Source: Burkholderiaceae bacterium (lineage in GTDB: Bacteria > Pseudomonadota > Gammaproteobacteria > Burkholderiales > Burkholderiaceae_C). From it: a DNA stretch of 15,882 bases. Position 1 is the stretch's first letter, and every line of letters starts with the position of its first letter. The translations under genes and the position numbers were made by a program. Below, in pieces: positions 9,357 to 15,882 of this stretch. The notes beneath the pieces are model-generated. The model saw nothing but the letters and a program-made list of their open reading frames with translations. It was not told the DNA's origin and did not search any database. The stretch lies in the NCBI GenBank assembly GCA_017999135.1, contig JAGOBT010000018.1, positions 1 to 15,882 on the forward strand, in the 5' to 3' direction.

Positions 9357-11390
9357 ATGCACAACCCTCTGCTTTCCACCGCCCCGCTGCCCGCCTTCGC
9401 CGCCATTCGGCCCGAGCACCTGACGCCCGCGCTGGACGTGCTGCTGCCCGAAGCCGACGCGGCGCTGGAACGCGCCGTGGGCAGCGACGTGCCAGCCGAC
9501 TACGACGCCCTGTCGGCCGTGCTCGACGTGCCGCTGGAGCGGCTGTCGCGCGCCTGGTCGGCGGTGAACCACCTCAACGCCGTGGCCAACACGCCCGAGC
9601 TGCGCGAGGCCTACAACGCCAACCTGGCCCGGGTGACCGAATTCCACACCCGTCTGGGCGCCGACGAGCGGCTGTATGCCAAGTACAAGGCCGTGGCCGC
9701 CAGCGGAGCGCACCTGAACCCGGCGCGCCGCCAGGCGCTGGCACATGCGATCCGCGATTTCGTGTTGTCGGGCGCCGAGTTGCAGGGCGACGCCCGCACC
9801 CGCTTCGCCGCCATCCAGGAACGTGGCGCCGAGCTGGGCCAGCAATTCAGCGAGCACGTGCTGGATGCCACCGACGGCTACACCCTGACCGTGCCGACCG
9901 AGCGCCTGGCCGGCGTGCCGGCCGACGTGCTGCAGCAGACCGCCGACGCCGCCAGGGCGGCGGGCGAAACCGGCCACAAGCTCAGCCTGCACATGCCGGT
10001 GTACCTGCCTGTGATGCAGTACGCCACCGACCACACCCTGCGCGAACAGCTGTACCGTGCCTATGCCACCCGCGCCAGCGACCTGGGCCCCGCCGAACGC
10101 GACAACAGCGCCCTCATGACCGAGCTGCTGCAGTTGCGCCAGGAAGAAGCGGCGCTGCTCGGCCAGCCCAGCTATGCCCATCTGTCGCTGGTGCCGAAGA
10201 TGGCCGAATCGCCCGAGCAGGTGATGGGCTTCCTGCGCGACCTGGCGCAGCGCGCCCGCCCGCATGCCGAGCGCGACCTGGCCGAACTGCGGGCCTTCGC
10301 CGCCGAGCGGCTGGGCCTGCCGGACCTGCAGGCCTGGGACCAGGCCTATGCGTCCGAGAAGCTGAAGGAGGCCCGCTATGCCTTCAGCGAGCAGGAGATC
10401 AAGCAGTACTTCACCGAGCCCAAGGTGCTGGAAGGCCTGTTCCACATCATCGAGACGCTGTTCGACGTGCGCATCCGCCCCGACGTGGCCGAGGTCTGGC
10501 ATCCCAGCGTGCGCTTCTACCGCATCGAACGTCCTGGCACTGGGGATGGCGCGCCCCAGCTGGTCGGCCAGTTCTACCTCGACCCCTACGCCCGCCCGGG
10601 CAAGCGGCCCGGCGCCTGGATGGACGTGGTGCGTGGCCGCTGGCAGCGGCCCGACGGCCAGGGCCTGCAGACGCCGGTGGCGCAGCTGGTGTGCAACTTC
10701 GCCGCGCCCGTGGGCGACAAGCCGGCGCTGCTGACACACGACGACGTGATCACCCTGTTCCACGAGTTCGGCCACGGCCTGCACCACATGCTGACCCAGG
10801 TGGACGAGCTGGCAGTGGCCGGCATCTCCGGCGTCGAATGGGACGCGGTGGAACTGCCCAGCCAGTTCATGGAGAACTTCTGCTGGGAATGGGCGGTGCT
10901 GTCGCGCATGACGGCCCATGTCGACACCGGCGCGACGCTGCCGCGCGCGCTGTTCGACCGCATGCTGGCGGCCAAGAACTTCCAGAGCGGGCTGATGACG
11001 CTGCGACAGATCGAGTTCGCGCTCGTCGACATGCGGCTGCACCATGAGGCCGATGCGCCCGGCCAGGTGCAGGCGGTCGTCGACGGCGTGCGGGCCGAGG
11101 TGGCGGTGAACCCGCCGCCGCCGTTCAACCGGTTCCAGCACACCTTTTCGCACATCTTCGCCGGTGGCTATTCAGCCGGTTACTACAGCTACAAATGGGC
11201 CGAGGTGCTGTCGGCCGACGCCTTTGCCGCCTTCGAGGAACAGGGCGTGTTCAACCCCGAGGTCGGGCAGCGCTTCCGGCGCGAGATCCTGGAAGCGGGC
11301 GGCAGCCGCCCGGCGATGGACAGCTTCAAGGCCTTCCGCGGGCGTGAACCGCAGATCGAGGCCCTGCTGCGGCACCAGGGCATGGCCTGA
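9357..11390 (+). CDS. prlC: Oligopeptidase A, M3-family zinc metallopeptidase
   Basis: Cytoplasmic endopeptidase that degrades short peptides, including cleaved signal peptides in E. coli. It has 677 residues, close to the 680 of E. coli OpdA. The zinc site is HEFGH at 469-473 with the third ligand Glu499 in the block AVELPSQFMENF. The substrate-binding Gly/Tyr loop FAGGYSAGYYSYKW is at 601-614. It opens with the family-typical PEHLTPALD. The ATG at 9357 has no recognisable Shine-Dalgarno sequence; the short 31-base gap after folD and the lack of a terminator suggest co-transcription with folD. Dcp, the related dipeptidyl carboxypeptidase, is less likely given the OpdA-like block after HEFGH (GLHHMLT...GISGV-WDAVELPSQ). 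Confidence 0.96.
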   Translation: MHNPLLSTAPLPAFAAIRPEHLTPALDVLLPEADAALERAVGSDVPADYDALSAVLDVPLERLSRAWSAVNHLNAVANTPELREAYNANLARVTEFHTRLGADERLYAKYKAVAASGAHLNPARRQALAHAIRDFVLSGAELQGDARTRFAAIQERGAELGQQFSEHVLDATDGYTLTVPTERLAGVPADVLQQTADAARAAGETGHKLSLHMPVYLPVMQYATDHTLREQLYRAYATRASDLGPAERDNSALMTELLQLRQEEAALLGQPSYAHLSLVPKMAESPEQVMGFLRDLAQRARPHAERDLAELRAFAAERLGLPDLQAWDQAYASEKLKEARYAFSEQEIKQYFTEPKVLEGLFHIIETLFDVRIRPDVAEVWHPSVRFYRIERPGTGDGAPQLVGQFYLDPYARPGKRPGAWMDVVRGRWQRPDGQGLQTPVAQLVCNFAAPVGDKPALLTHDDVITLFHEFGHGLHHMLTQVDELAVAGISGVEWDAVELPSQFMENFCWEWAVLSRMTAHVDTGATLPRALFDRMLAAKNFQSGLMTLRQIEFALVDMRLHHEADAPGQVQAVVDGVRAEVAVNPPPPFNRFQHTFSHIFAGGYSAGYYSYKWAEVLSADAFAAFEEQGVFNPEVGQRFRREILEAGGSRPAMDSFKAFRGREPQIEALLRHQGMA

Positions 11391-11421
11391 CATCAGGCCG
11401 CCACGCCAGCCCCAGATGGGC

Positions 11422-11427
11422 TAGATT
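11422..11427 (+). promoter_or_regulatory. Candidate -10 element of the glutaredoxin-like gene (leaderless start)
   Basis: TAGATT (pattern TANNNT) ends six bases before the ATG at 11434, so transcription would start at about the A of the start codon. No Shine-Dalgarno sequence is present. Confidence 0.4.
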
Positions 11428-11433
11428 CGCGGC

Positions 11434-12051
11434 ATGCGGCTGCAACCTGTTCTCCTCTTCGCCATGGCGCTGGTGGCCACGGGGCCGGCGCTGGCCCAGT
11501 TCAAGGTGGTCGGGCCCGACGGCAAGGTCACCTACACCGACAGACCGGTGCCGCCACCACCAGGCGGCCAGGTGCAACCGCTGCGCGCGGCGGTGGCCGC
11601 TGCGGCCGCAGCCCGTGCACCCCTGCCGCTGGAACTGCGCGGCGTGGCCGAGCGCTTTCCGGTCACGCTGTACACCAGCCCCGACTGCCCCCCCTGCGAC
11701 AGCGGGCGCAACCTGCTGCAGCAGCGCGGCATCCCCTTCAGCGAGCGGGTGGTGAGCAGCGACGACGACACCGCGGCGCTGCAACGCATCACCAACGGGC
11801 GCACCGTGCCGTCGCTGACCGTCGGCGGCCAGGCGCTGCGCGGCTTTCTCGACACCGACTGGCAGGCCACGCTCGACCTGGCCGGTTACCCGAAGGAATC
11901 GAAGCTGCCGCGCGGCTGGTCGGCCGGGCCCGCCACGCCACTGGTGGCGCGGGCCCCGGCGCCCGAGGCCACCGCCCAGCCGGCGCGGCCGCAGGTGGAG
12001 CCAAGCACCCGGCGCGAGCCGGCCCCCGCGGCCGGCGGCATCCGGTTTTGA
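11434..12051 (+). CDS. Exported DUF4124-glutaredoxin fusion protein
   Basis: Predicted periplasmic thiol-disulfide protein of 205 residues. A signal peptide covers about residues 1-21, with a likely cut after ALA (AQFKV). A short DUF4124 segment at about 22-40 (FKVVGPDGKVTYTDRPVP) is followed by an Ala-rich linker. A glutaredoxin-like domain at about 75-150 has the motif CPPC (Cys85, Cys88) after LYTSPD and the cis-proline Pro126 in TVPSLTVGG. The last 45 or so residues are Pro/Ala/Arg-rich and probably disordered. Substrate and electron donor are unknown. It starts 43 bases after prlC, with a candidate promoter of its own, and is convergent with the MFS gene. Similar DUF4124-glutaredoxin proteins occur in betaproteobacteria. 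Confidence 0.85.
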   Translation: MRLQPVLLFAMALVATGPALAQFKVVGPDGKVTYTDRPVPPPPGGQVQPLRAAVAAAAAARAPLPLELRGVAERFPVTLYTSPDCPPCDSGRNLLQQRGIPFSERVVSSDDDTAALQRITNGRTVPSLTVGGQALRGFLDTDWQATLDLAGYPKESKLPRGWSAGPATPLVARAPAPEATAQPARPQVEPSTRREPAPAAGGIRF

Positions 12052-12057
12052 CCCGCC

Positions 12058-12084
12058 GCGCCGCCGCGCTCAGTCAGGCGGCGC
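12058..12084. terminator. Possible bidirectional terminator at the convergent junction
   Basis: GCGCCGCC (12058-12065) and its complement GGCGGCGC (12077-12084) flank an 11-base loop. The pair straddles the stop codon of the MFS gene and lies just after the glutaredoxin-like gene. There is no T-tract, and simple GC-rich repeats arise easily here, so the call is weak. Confidence 0.25.
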
Positions 12085-13290
12085 CTGCACCTGCGCCGCT
12101 GGGGCAAACACCCGCCGCAGCCCCTGCACCGCCCAGCTGCCGCCGCCCACGGCCGCGCCCATCAGCCAGAACACCGCGCCCGGCCCCAGTGCCGTGCCGG
12201 CCAGGCCGAAGGCCAGCGGCATCACGCTGCTGCTGAAGTTGATCGTCATCGAACGGATGGCGATGGCCTCGCCATGCCGGTCGGGCGGCGTCATCTGGTG
12301 CAAGGTGCTCATGATCATCGGCTGCACCGCGCCCAGCGCCAGCCCCAGCAGGGTGGCACAGCCGGCCATCAGCCAGGGCGTGCCGGCAAACGGGTAGATG
12401 GCGAACACGGCGGCCGTCATCACCATCGCCGTGCGCAGCACCGTCACCTCGCGCAGGCGGTGGGCGATCATCGGGATGATGAAGCGCACCACGGTGACGG
12501 CAGCGGTGAAGATGCCCAGCACCAGGCCGATGGTGCTGGCGTTGTAGCCGCGCGCATGGCCCAGCACCGGCACGGCGAAGCTGTGCACGTCCCAGCTGGC
12601 CGACAGCAGCCAGTTGATGAACAGCAGCCGCTTGAGCCCCGGCGTGGCCAGCAGCGCCCAGCGGCCGGTACCGGCCGGGCGCACCGCCGCGGTGGCCTGG
12701 CGCGGCTGGCGCGGCACCTGGCCCAGCACCCACACTGCCACCAACGGCATGGCCAGCAGCGCGCCGTAGGCGGCGGCAAAGCCGCCCAGGTCGATCAGGA
12801 AGCCGGCAGTCACCGGCCCCAGCACATTGGCGCCCGAAAACGCCATGCCCAGCCAGCTGAACACCTTCATGCGCTCGGTGCTGTCGGTGGCCAGCAGCCC
12901 GGCGGCGCGCAGCACCACGATCACGCCCACGTTGGTGCCGGCGCCCGACGCCGCCGCGCCCAGGCACTGCAGGCCGAACTGCCACCAGCCCGGCAGAAAG
13001 CAGGCCGCCAGTGCGCAGGCCACGCCGAAGATGCTGAGCCCCACCGCCAGCCATTGCGGCCGGTGGTAGCCGTGGCGGTCGGCCATGCGGCCGGCGGGCA
13101 TGGCGATCAGCACCGGCAGCGCGGCAAACAGCGCCAGCAGCACGCCCACCGTCCAGGCACTGTGGCCGGCGTCCAGGGCCTGCAGCGGCGCGGCCATGCG
13201 CTGGCCGGCCATCGCCGCATGCAAGGCGATCTGGCCCACCATCAGCAGCACCAGCTGGCGGGTGTGGCCGGCGGACGGGCCGGCGCTCAT
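12070..13290 (-). CDS. MFS transporter, 12 membrane helices
   Basis: Inner-membrane secondary transporter of the major facilitator superfamily, 406 residues, hydrophobic along its length with about 12 helices. MFS motif A appears in the loop after helix 2 as GRMADRHGYHRP (from residue 67). A longer central cytoplasmic loop (about 190-220, rich in Pro/Arg) separates the two halves. The substrate cannot be assigned; the layout looks like drug- or metabolite-efflux members. The ATG at 13290 overlaps the rmuC stop as ATGA and has no separate ribosome binding site, so it is probably translated by coupling to rmuC. Its stop is 18 bases from that of the converging glutaredoxin-like gene. Confidence 0.92.
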   Translation of the reverse strand: MSAGPSAGHTRQLVLLMVGQIALHAAMAGQRMAAPLQALDAGHSAWTVGVLLALFAALPVLIAMPAGRMADRHGYHRPQWLAVGLSIFGVACALAACFLPGWWQFGLQCLGAAASGAGTNVGVIVVLRAAGLLATDSTERMKVFSWLGMAFSGANVLGPVTAGFLIDLGGFAAAYGALLAMPLVAVWVLGQVPRQPRQATAAVRPAGTGRWALLATPGLKRLLFINWLLSASWDVHSFAVPVLGHARGYNASTIGLVLGIFTAAVTVVRFIIPMIAHRLREVTVLRTAMVMTAAVFAIYPFAGTPWLMAGCATLLGLALGAVQPMIMSTLHQMTPPDRHGEAIAIRSMTINFSSSVMPLAFGLAGTALGPGAVFWLMGAAVGGGSWAVQGLRRVFAPAAQVQAPPD

Positions 13291-14807
13291 CCGGCGCGGT
13301 CGCCGTCGGCGTCGTCAGGTTCGTCGGTCTGCAGGCCGGGCAGCAACTGCTGCACCCTGTGCTCGGGCAGCAGTTCCACGGTGCGCAACTGGCGCGCCAT
13401 GGCGCGGGTGCGCACCTCCGCCTGGTCGATGGTCTTGCTGGCCTCGTCGAGCTTCTTCTTGGTCTTGGCCAGCACATCGCCGAACTTGCCGAACTCGGTC
13501 TTGACCGCGCCCAGCACCTCCCACACCTCGGCGCTGCGCTGCTCCAGCGCCAGCGTGCGAAAGCCCATCTGCAGGCTGGTCAGCGTGGCCAGCAGCGTGG
13601 TGGGTCCGGCCAGGGTGATCTTGTGCTCGCGCTGCAGCGCCTCCATCAGCCCGGGGCGGCGCAGCGCCTCGGCATACAGGCTCTCGGTGGGCACGAACAG
13701 GATGGCGAAATCGGTGGTGTGCGGCGCGGCGATGTACTTCTGCCGGATGGTCTTGGCCTCCAGCCGGAACTGCAGCTCGATGGCCTTGCCGGCCGCCTCG
13801 ACCGCTGCCACGTCGGCACGCTCCTGCGCGTCGAGCAGGCGCTCGTAGTCCTCGCGCGGGAACTTGGCGTCGATCGGCAGCCACAGCGGCGGGCCGCCTG
13901 CCTGGCCGTGCCGGCCCGGCAGGCGGATGGCGAATTCCACCCGCGCGCCACTGCCGGGGATGGTCTCCACGTTGGCGGCGTACTGCTCGGGCGTGAACAC
14001 CTGCTCCAGCAGGCCGGCGAGCTGCACCTCGCCATAGATGCCGCGGCTCTTCACGTTGGTCAGCACGCGGTTGAGCGACCCGACATCACGCGCCAGGGTC
14101 TGCATCTCGCCCAGGCCCTTGTGCACCTGCTCCAGCCGCTCGGCCACCTGCTTGAAACTTTCACCCAGGCGTTGCTCCAGCGTGGCGTGCAGCTTCTCGT
14201 CGACCGTGGCGCGCATCTGCTCCAGCTTGGCCTCGTTGCCCTGCTGCAGCTGGGTGAGCCGGCCTTCCACCGCCTGGCGTACCTCGGCCAGGCGCAGCGC
14301 GTTGGATTCACTGAGCGCCTTCAGCTGCTCGGTCAGCGTGGCCGACAGGCGCTGCAACGCGTCGGTGGTGGCCATGGCCTGGCGCTGCAGGGCGGTGTCC
14401 TGCGCCTCGCGGGCGGCCAGGCCTTGGGCCGCCAGCTGGCTGCCGGCCTGGGCCAGCGCAGCCACCACCTGCTGCTGCAGCGTGGCCAGCTGGGTGCGGA
14501 AGGTGTCGATCTGCTCGTTCTGCGTGCGGGCGACGTCGCCGCTCTGGGCCAGCAGGGTTTGCTGGAAGGTAGCGAGAGTGCCCTGCAGTTCGGCACGGCC
14601 GGCGCGGGCGCTGTCCTGCAGTTCGCTGCGCAGGTCGCGCGCCGCCCGCTCGGTCTGGGCGCGCTGGGCATCGGCGGCGGCCTGCACCGCCTGGCGCACC
14701 GGCTCGGCCGCGGCGGCCGGGTTGGTGCGGCGGCTGGCCAGCCACACCAGGCCCAGCAGGTTCAACAGGCCCAGGGCCAGCAGGGCTGGCAGCCACCATT
14801 CACTCAT
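13287..14807 (-). CDS. rmuC: DNA recombination protein RmuC homologue
   Basis: RmuC was identified in E. coli as limiting inversions at short inverted repeats; the family is predicted to carry a PD-(D/E)XK-like nuclease fold. The 506 residues comprise an N-terminal membrane anchor (about 5-24), a long coiled-coil region (about 35-235, rich in Ala/Gln/Leu/Glu), and the RmuC domain (about 235-475). That domain has the conserved blocks RGIYGEVQL (255-263), LPIDAKFPREDYERLL (310-325; Asp313 and Lys315) and TDFAILFVPTESLYAEAL (365-382). The tail is acidic. The frame is open to 15536, but that extension overlaps the next gene and lacks similarity; the 14807 ATG gives the expected membrane anchor. 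No Shine-Dalgarno sequence is seen. It overlaps the MFS gene by four bases. Confidence 0.95.
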   Translation of the reverse strand: MSEWWLPALLALGLLNLLGLVWLASRRTNPAAAAEPVRQAVQAAADAQRAQTERAARDLRSELQDSARAGRAELQGTLATFQQTLLAQSGDVARTQNEQIDTFRTQLATLQQQVVAALAQAGSQLAAQGLAAREAQDTALQRQAMATTDALQRLSATLTEQLKALSESNALRLAEVRQAVEGRLTQLQQGNEAKLEQMRATVDEKLHATLEQRLGESFKQVAERLEQVHKGLGEMQTLARDVGSLNRVLTNVKSRGIYGEVQLAGLLEQVFTPEQYAANVETIPGSGARVEFAIRLPGRHGQAGGPPLWLPIDAKFPREDYERLLDAQERADVAAVEAAGKAIELQFRLEAKTIRQKYIAAPHTTDFAILFVPTESLYAEALRRPGLMEALQREHKITLAGPTTLLATLTSLQMGFRTLALEQRSAEVWEVLGAVKTEFGKFGDVLAKTKKKLDEASKTIDQAEVRTRAMARQLRTVELLPEHRVQQLLPGLQTDEPDDADGDRAG

Positions 14808-14815
14808 GGTGGGAG

Positions 14816-14821
14816 ATTGTC
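14816..14821 (-). promoter_or_regulatory. Candidate -10 element of the rmuC-MFS operon
   Basis: The minus strand reads GACAAT (four of six consensus positions), ending eight bases before the rmuC ATG, which would give a leader of about two bases. No Shine-Dalgarno sequence precedes the ATG and no clear -35 is seen. A 10-bp palindrome CAGGCGCCTG (14828-14837) lies just upstream. Confidence 0.35.
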
Positions 14822-14854
14822 TCAGGCCAGGCGCCTGCGCCAGGCACGCGCCAT

Positions 14855-14889
14855 GCAAGAAGGGCCTGCGGCTTCGCAGCCGCAGGCCC
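14855..14889 (-). terminator. Strong intrinsic terminator of the molybdenum oxidoreductase gene
   Basis: Read on the minus strand: GGGCCTGCGGCT (14889-14878), tetraloop GCGA (GNRA type), then the exact complement AGCCGCAGGCCC (14873-14862) and TTCTTGC. The 12-bp perfect stem lies about 22 bases after the stop codon at 14912 and shields rmuC from read-through. Confidence 0.8.
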
Positions 14890-14911
14890 CACGGTCGGGC
14901 TGGAAGGTCGG

Positions 14912-15882
14912 TCAGGCCTGGGCCAGCGCCTCGGCCGTCAGCGGCATCCTGCGCACCCGTTTGCCGGTGGCTGCGAACACCGCATTGGCCACGGCCGGGC
15001 CGATCAGCGCGGTGGCCGGCTCGCCAATGCCGCCGGGCTTGTCCTTGCTGGGCACCAGCACGATGTCGATCTGCGGCGCCTCGTTGTTGCGCATCACCCG
15101 GAAGCGGTCGAAGTTGAACTGCTGCACCCGGCCCTTGTCGACGGTGATCTCGCTCCACAGCACGCCCGACAGGCCGAAGATCACGCTGGACTGGATCTGC
15201 GCCTGCACGGTGTCGGGGTTGACCATGGCGCCCAGGTCGGCCACCACCGTCACCTTGTGCACCACCGGCGCGCCATCCTTGATGGAGATCTCGGCCACCT
15301 GCGCCATGTAGGTGTCGTAGCCCTCCATCATCGACACGCCGCGGAAGCGGCCGGCCGGCGCCGGCGTATTCCAGCCTGCCGTGGCGGCGGCCTGCTTCAG
15401 CACGTTGGCCATGCGCGGCTGTGCGTCCAGCATCGACAAGCGGTAGGCCACCGGGTCCTTGCCGGCCGCGGCGGCGCACTCGTCGATGAAGCTCTCGTTG
15501 GCGAAGGCGTTCATGTTGTGGCTGACCGCGCGCCAATAGCCCACCCGGATGCCGACATCGTGCTTGACGACGTCTTGCCGGATGGCCGGGATGGCGTAGA
15601 GCGGCGTGGCGGCTTCGGTCATCAGGCCGTCCGGTGCCTCGGGCGGCAGGCCGAAAGCCCGGGCAGTGACCGACTGCGACGCCACACGCCAGGTCAGCGC
15701 CGTCGGCTTGCCGTCGGCACCCAGGGCTGCCGCGATCTGGTGCACGCCCAGTGGACGGTAGAAGTCATGCTGCATGTCGTCTTCACGGCTCCACACCAGC
15801 TTGACCGGCTTGTTGGGCACCGCCTTGGCGATCTGCGCTGCCTGCAGCACGTAGTCGAAGTCGATGCGCCGCCCGAAGCCGC
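14912..15882 (-). CDS. Molybdopterin-binding oxidoreductase large subunit (isoquinoline 1-oxidoreductase beta type), partial
   Basis: C-terminal 323 residues or so of a xanthine oxidase-family molybdenum subunit; the gene continues past the right edge. The visible start reads GFGRRIDFDYVLQAAQIAK, the glycine-rich block of IorB-like proteins. Later come EDDMQHDFYRP, GYWRAVSHNMNAFANESFIDE, and the cofactor-site block KPGGIGEPATALIGPAVANA near the C-terminus. In the last block the Glu (codon at 15020-15022) is the expected catalytic base. Members hydroxylate N-heterocycles or oxidise aldehydes with a 2Fe-2S partner subunit and are often exported by the Tat system; the partner and signal would lie outside the window. 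The substrate is not predictable. The reading frame is intact to the edge and there is no ATG start inside the window. Confidence 0.88.
   Translation of the reverse strand, partial: GFGRRIDFDYVLQAAQIAKAVPNKPVKLVWSREDDMQHDFYRPLGVHQIAAALGADGKPTALTWRVASQSVTARAFGLPPEAPDGLMTEAATPLYAIPAIRQDVVKHDVGIRVGYWRAVSHNMNAFANESFIDECAAAAGKDPVAYRLSMLDAQPRMANVLKQAAATAGWNTPAPAGRFRGVSMMEGYDTYMAQVAEISIKDGAPVVHKVTVVADLGAMVNPDTVQAQIQSSVIFGLSGVLWSEITVDKGRVQQFNFDRFRVMRNNEAPQIDIVLVPSKDKPGGIGEPATALIGPAVANAVFAATGKRVRRMPLTAEALAQA

Noticed and set aside
9288..11153. Long minus-strand open frame opposite prlC
   Set aside because: Composition is His/Gln/Val/Gly-rich with no recognisable motif, while the plus strand holds a full M3 peptidase.
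13359..15311. Long plus-strand open frame opposite rmuC and the oxidoreductase gene
   Set aside because: It crosses two real genes and a terminator and shows no family features.

Overview
This is a very GC-rich window with strong third-position GC bias, so nearly every real gene is shadowed by long spurious ORFs in other frames. Gene content points to a betaproteobacterium of the order Burkholderiales, probably the Rubrivivax/Leptothrix/Ideonella part of it. The evidence is a homodimeric-type AceE, an E2 with two lipoyl domains, an E3 with its own N-terminal lipoyl domain, a DUF4124 protein and a FixJ-type two-component pair. The genus is an inference; the order is fairly safe.

Layout. Positions 1-4963 (minus strand) hold the pyruvate dehydrogenase operon aceE-aceF-lpdA, with lpdA cut by the left edge. 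Positions 4964-5139 are a divergent control region with a perfect 11-bp inverted repeat about midway between two plausible promoters. Positions 5140-8384 (plus) hold a membrane-bound PAS sensor histidine kinase and a FixJ-family response regulator whose genes overlap as ATGA. An intrinsic terminator follows, abutting the ribosome binding site of folD (8474-9325). Next come the oligopeptidase gene prlC (9357-11390) and an exported DUF4124-glutaredoxin fusion (11434-12051). Converging on these from the right is a minus-strand pair, rmuC and an MFS transporter gene (14807-12070), also joined by an ATGA overlap. At the right edge (14912-15882, minus) is the C-terminal part of a molybdopterin-binding oxidoreductase subunit of the isoquinoline 1-oxidoreductase type, closed by a strong hairpin terminator.

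How the genes relate. AceE, AceF and LpdA form the complex that turns pyruvate into acetyl-CoA. The two-component pair is transcribed away from them and may regulate them, but this rests only on position and the shared palindrome. FolD (one-carbon metabolism) and PrlC (peptide turnover) are housekeeping. RmuC is linked to DNA rearrangement control.

I see no mobile element, prophage, CRISPR array, tRNA or rRNA, and no gap above 300 bases without a gene. This is largely a core-genome region; the most interesting part is the divergent aceE/two-component control region, and nothing here amounts to a clearly new system.
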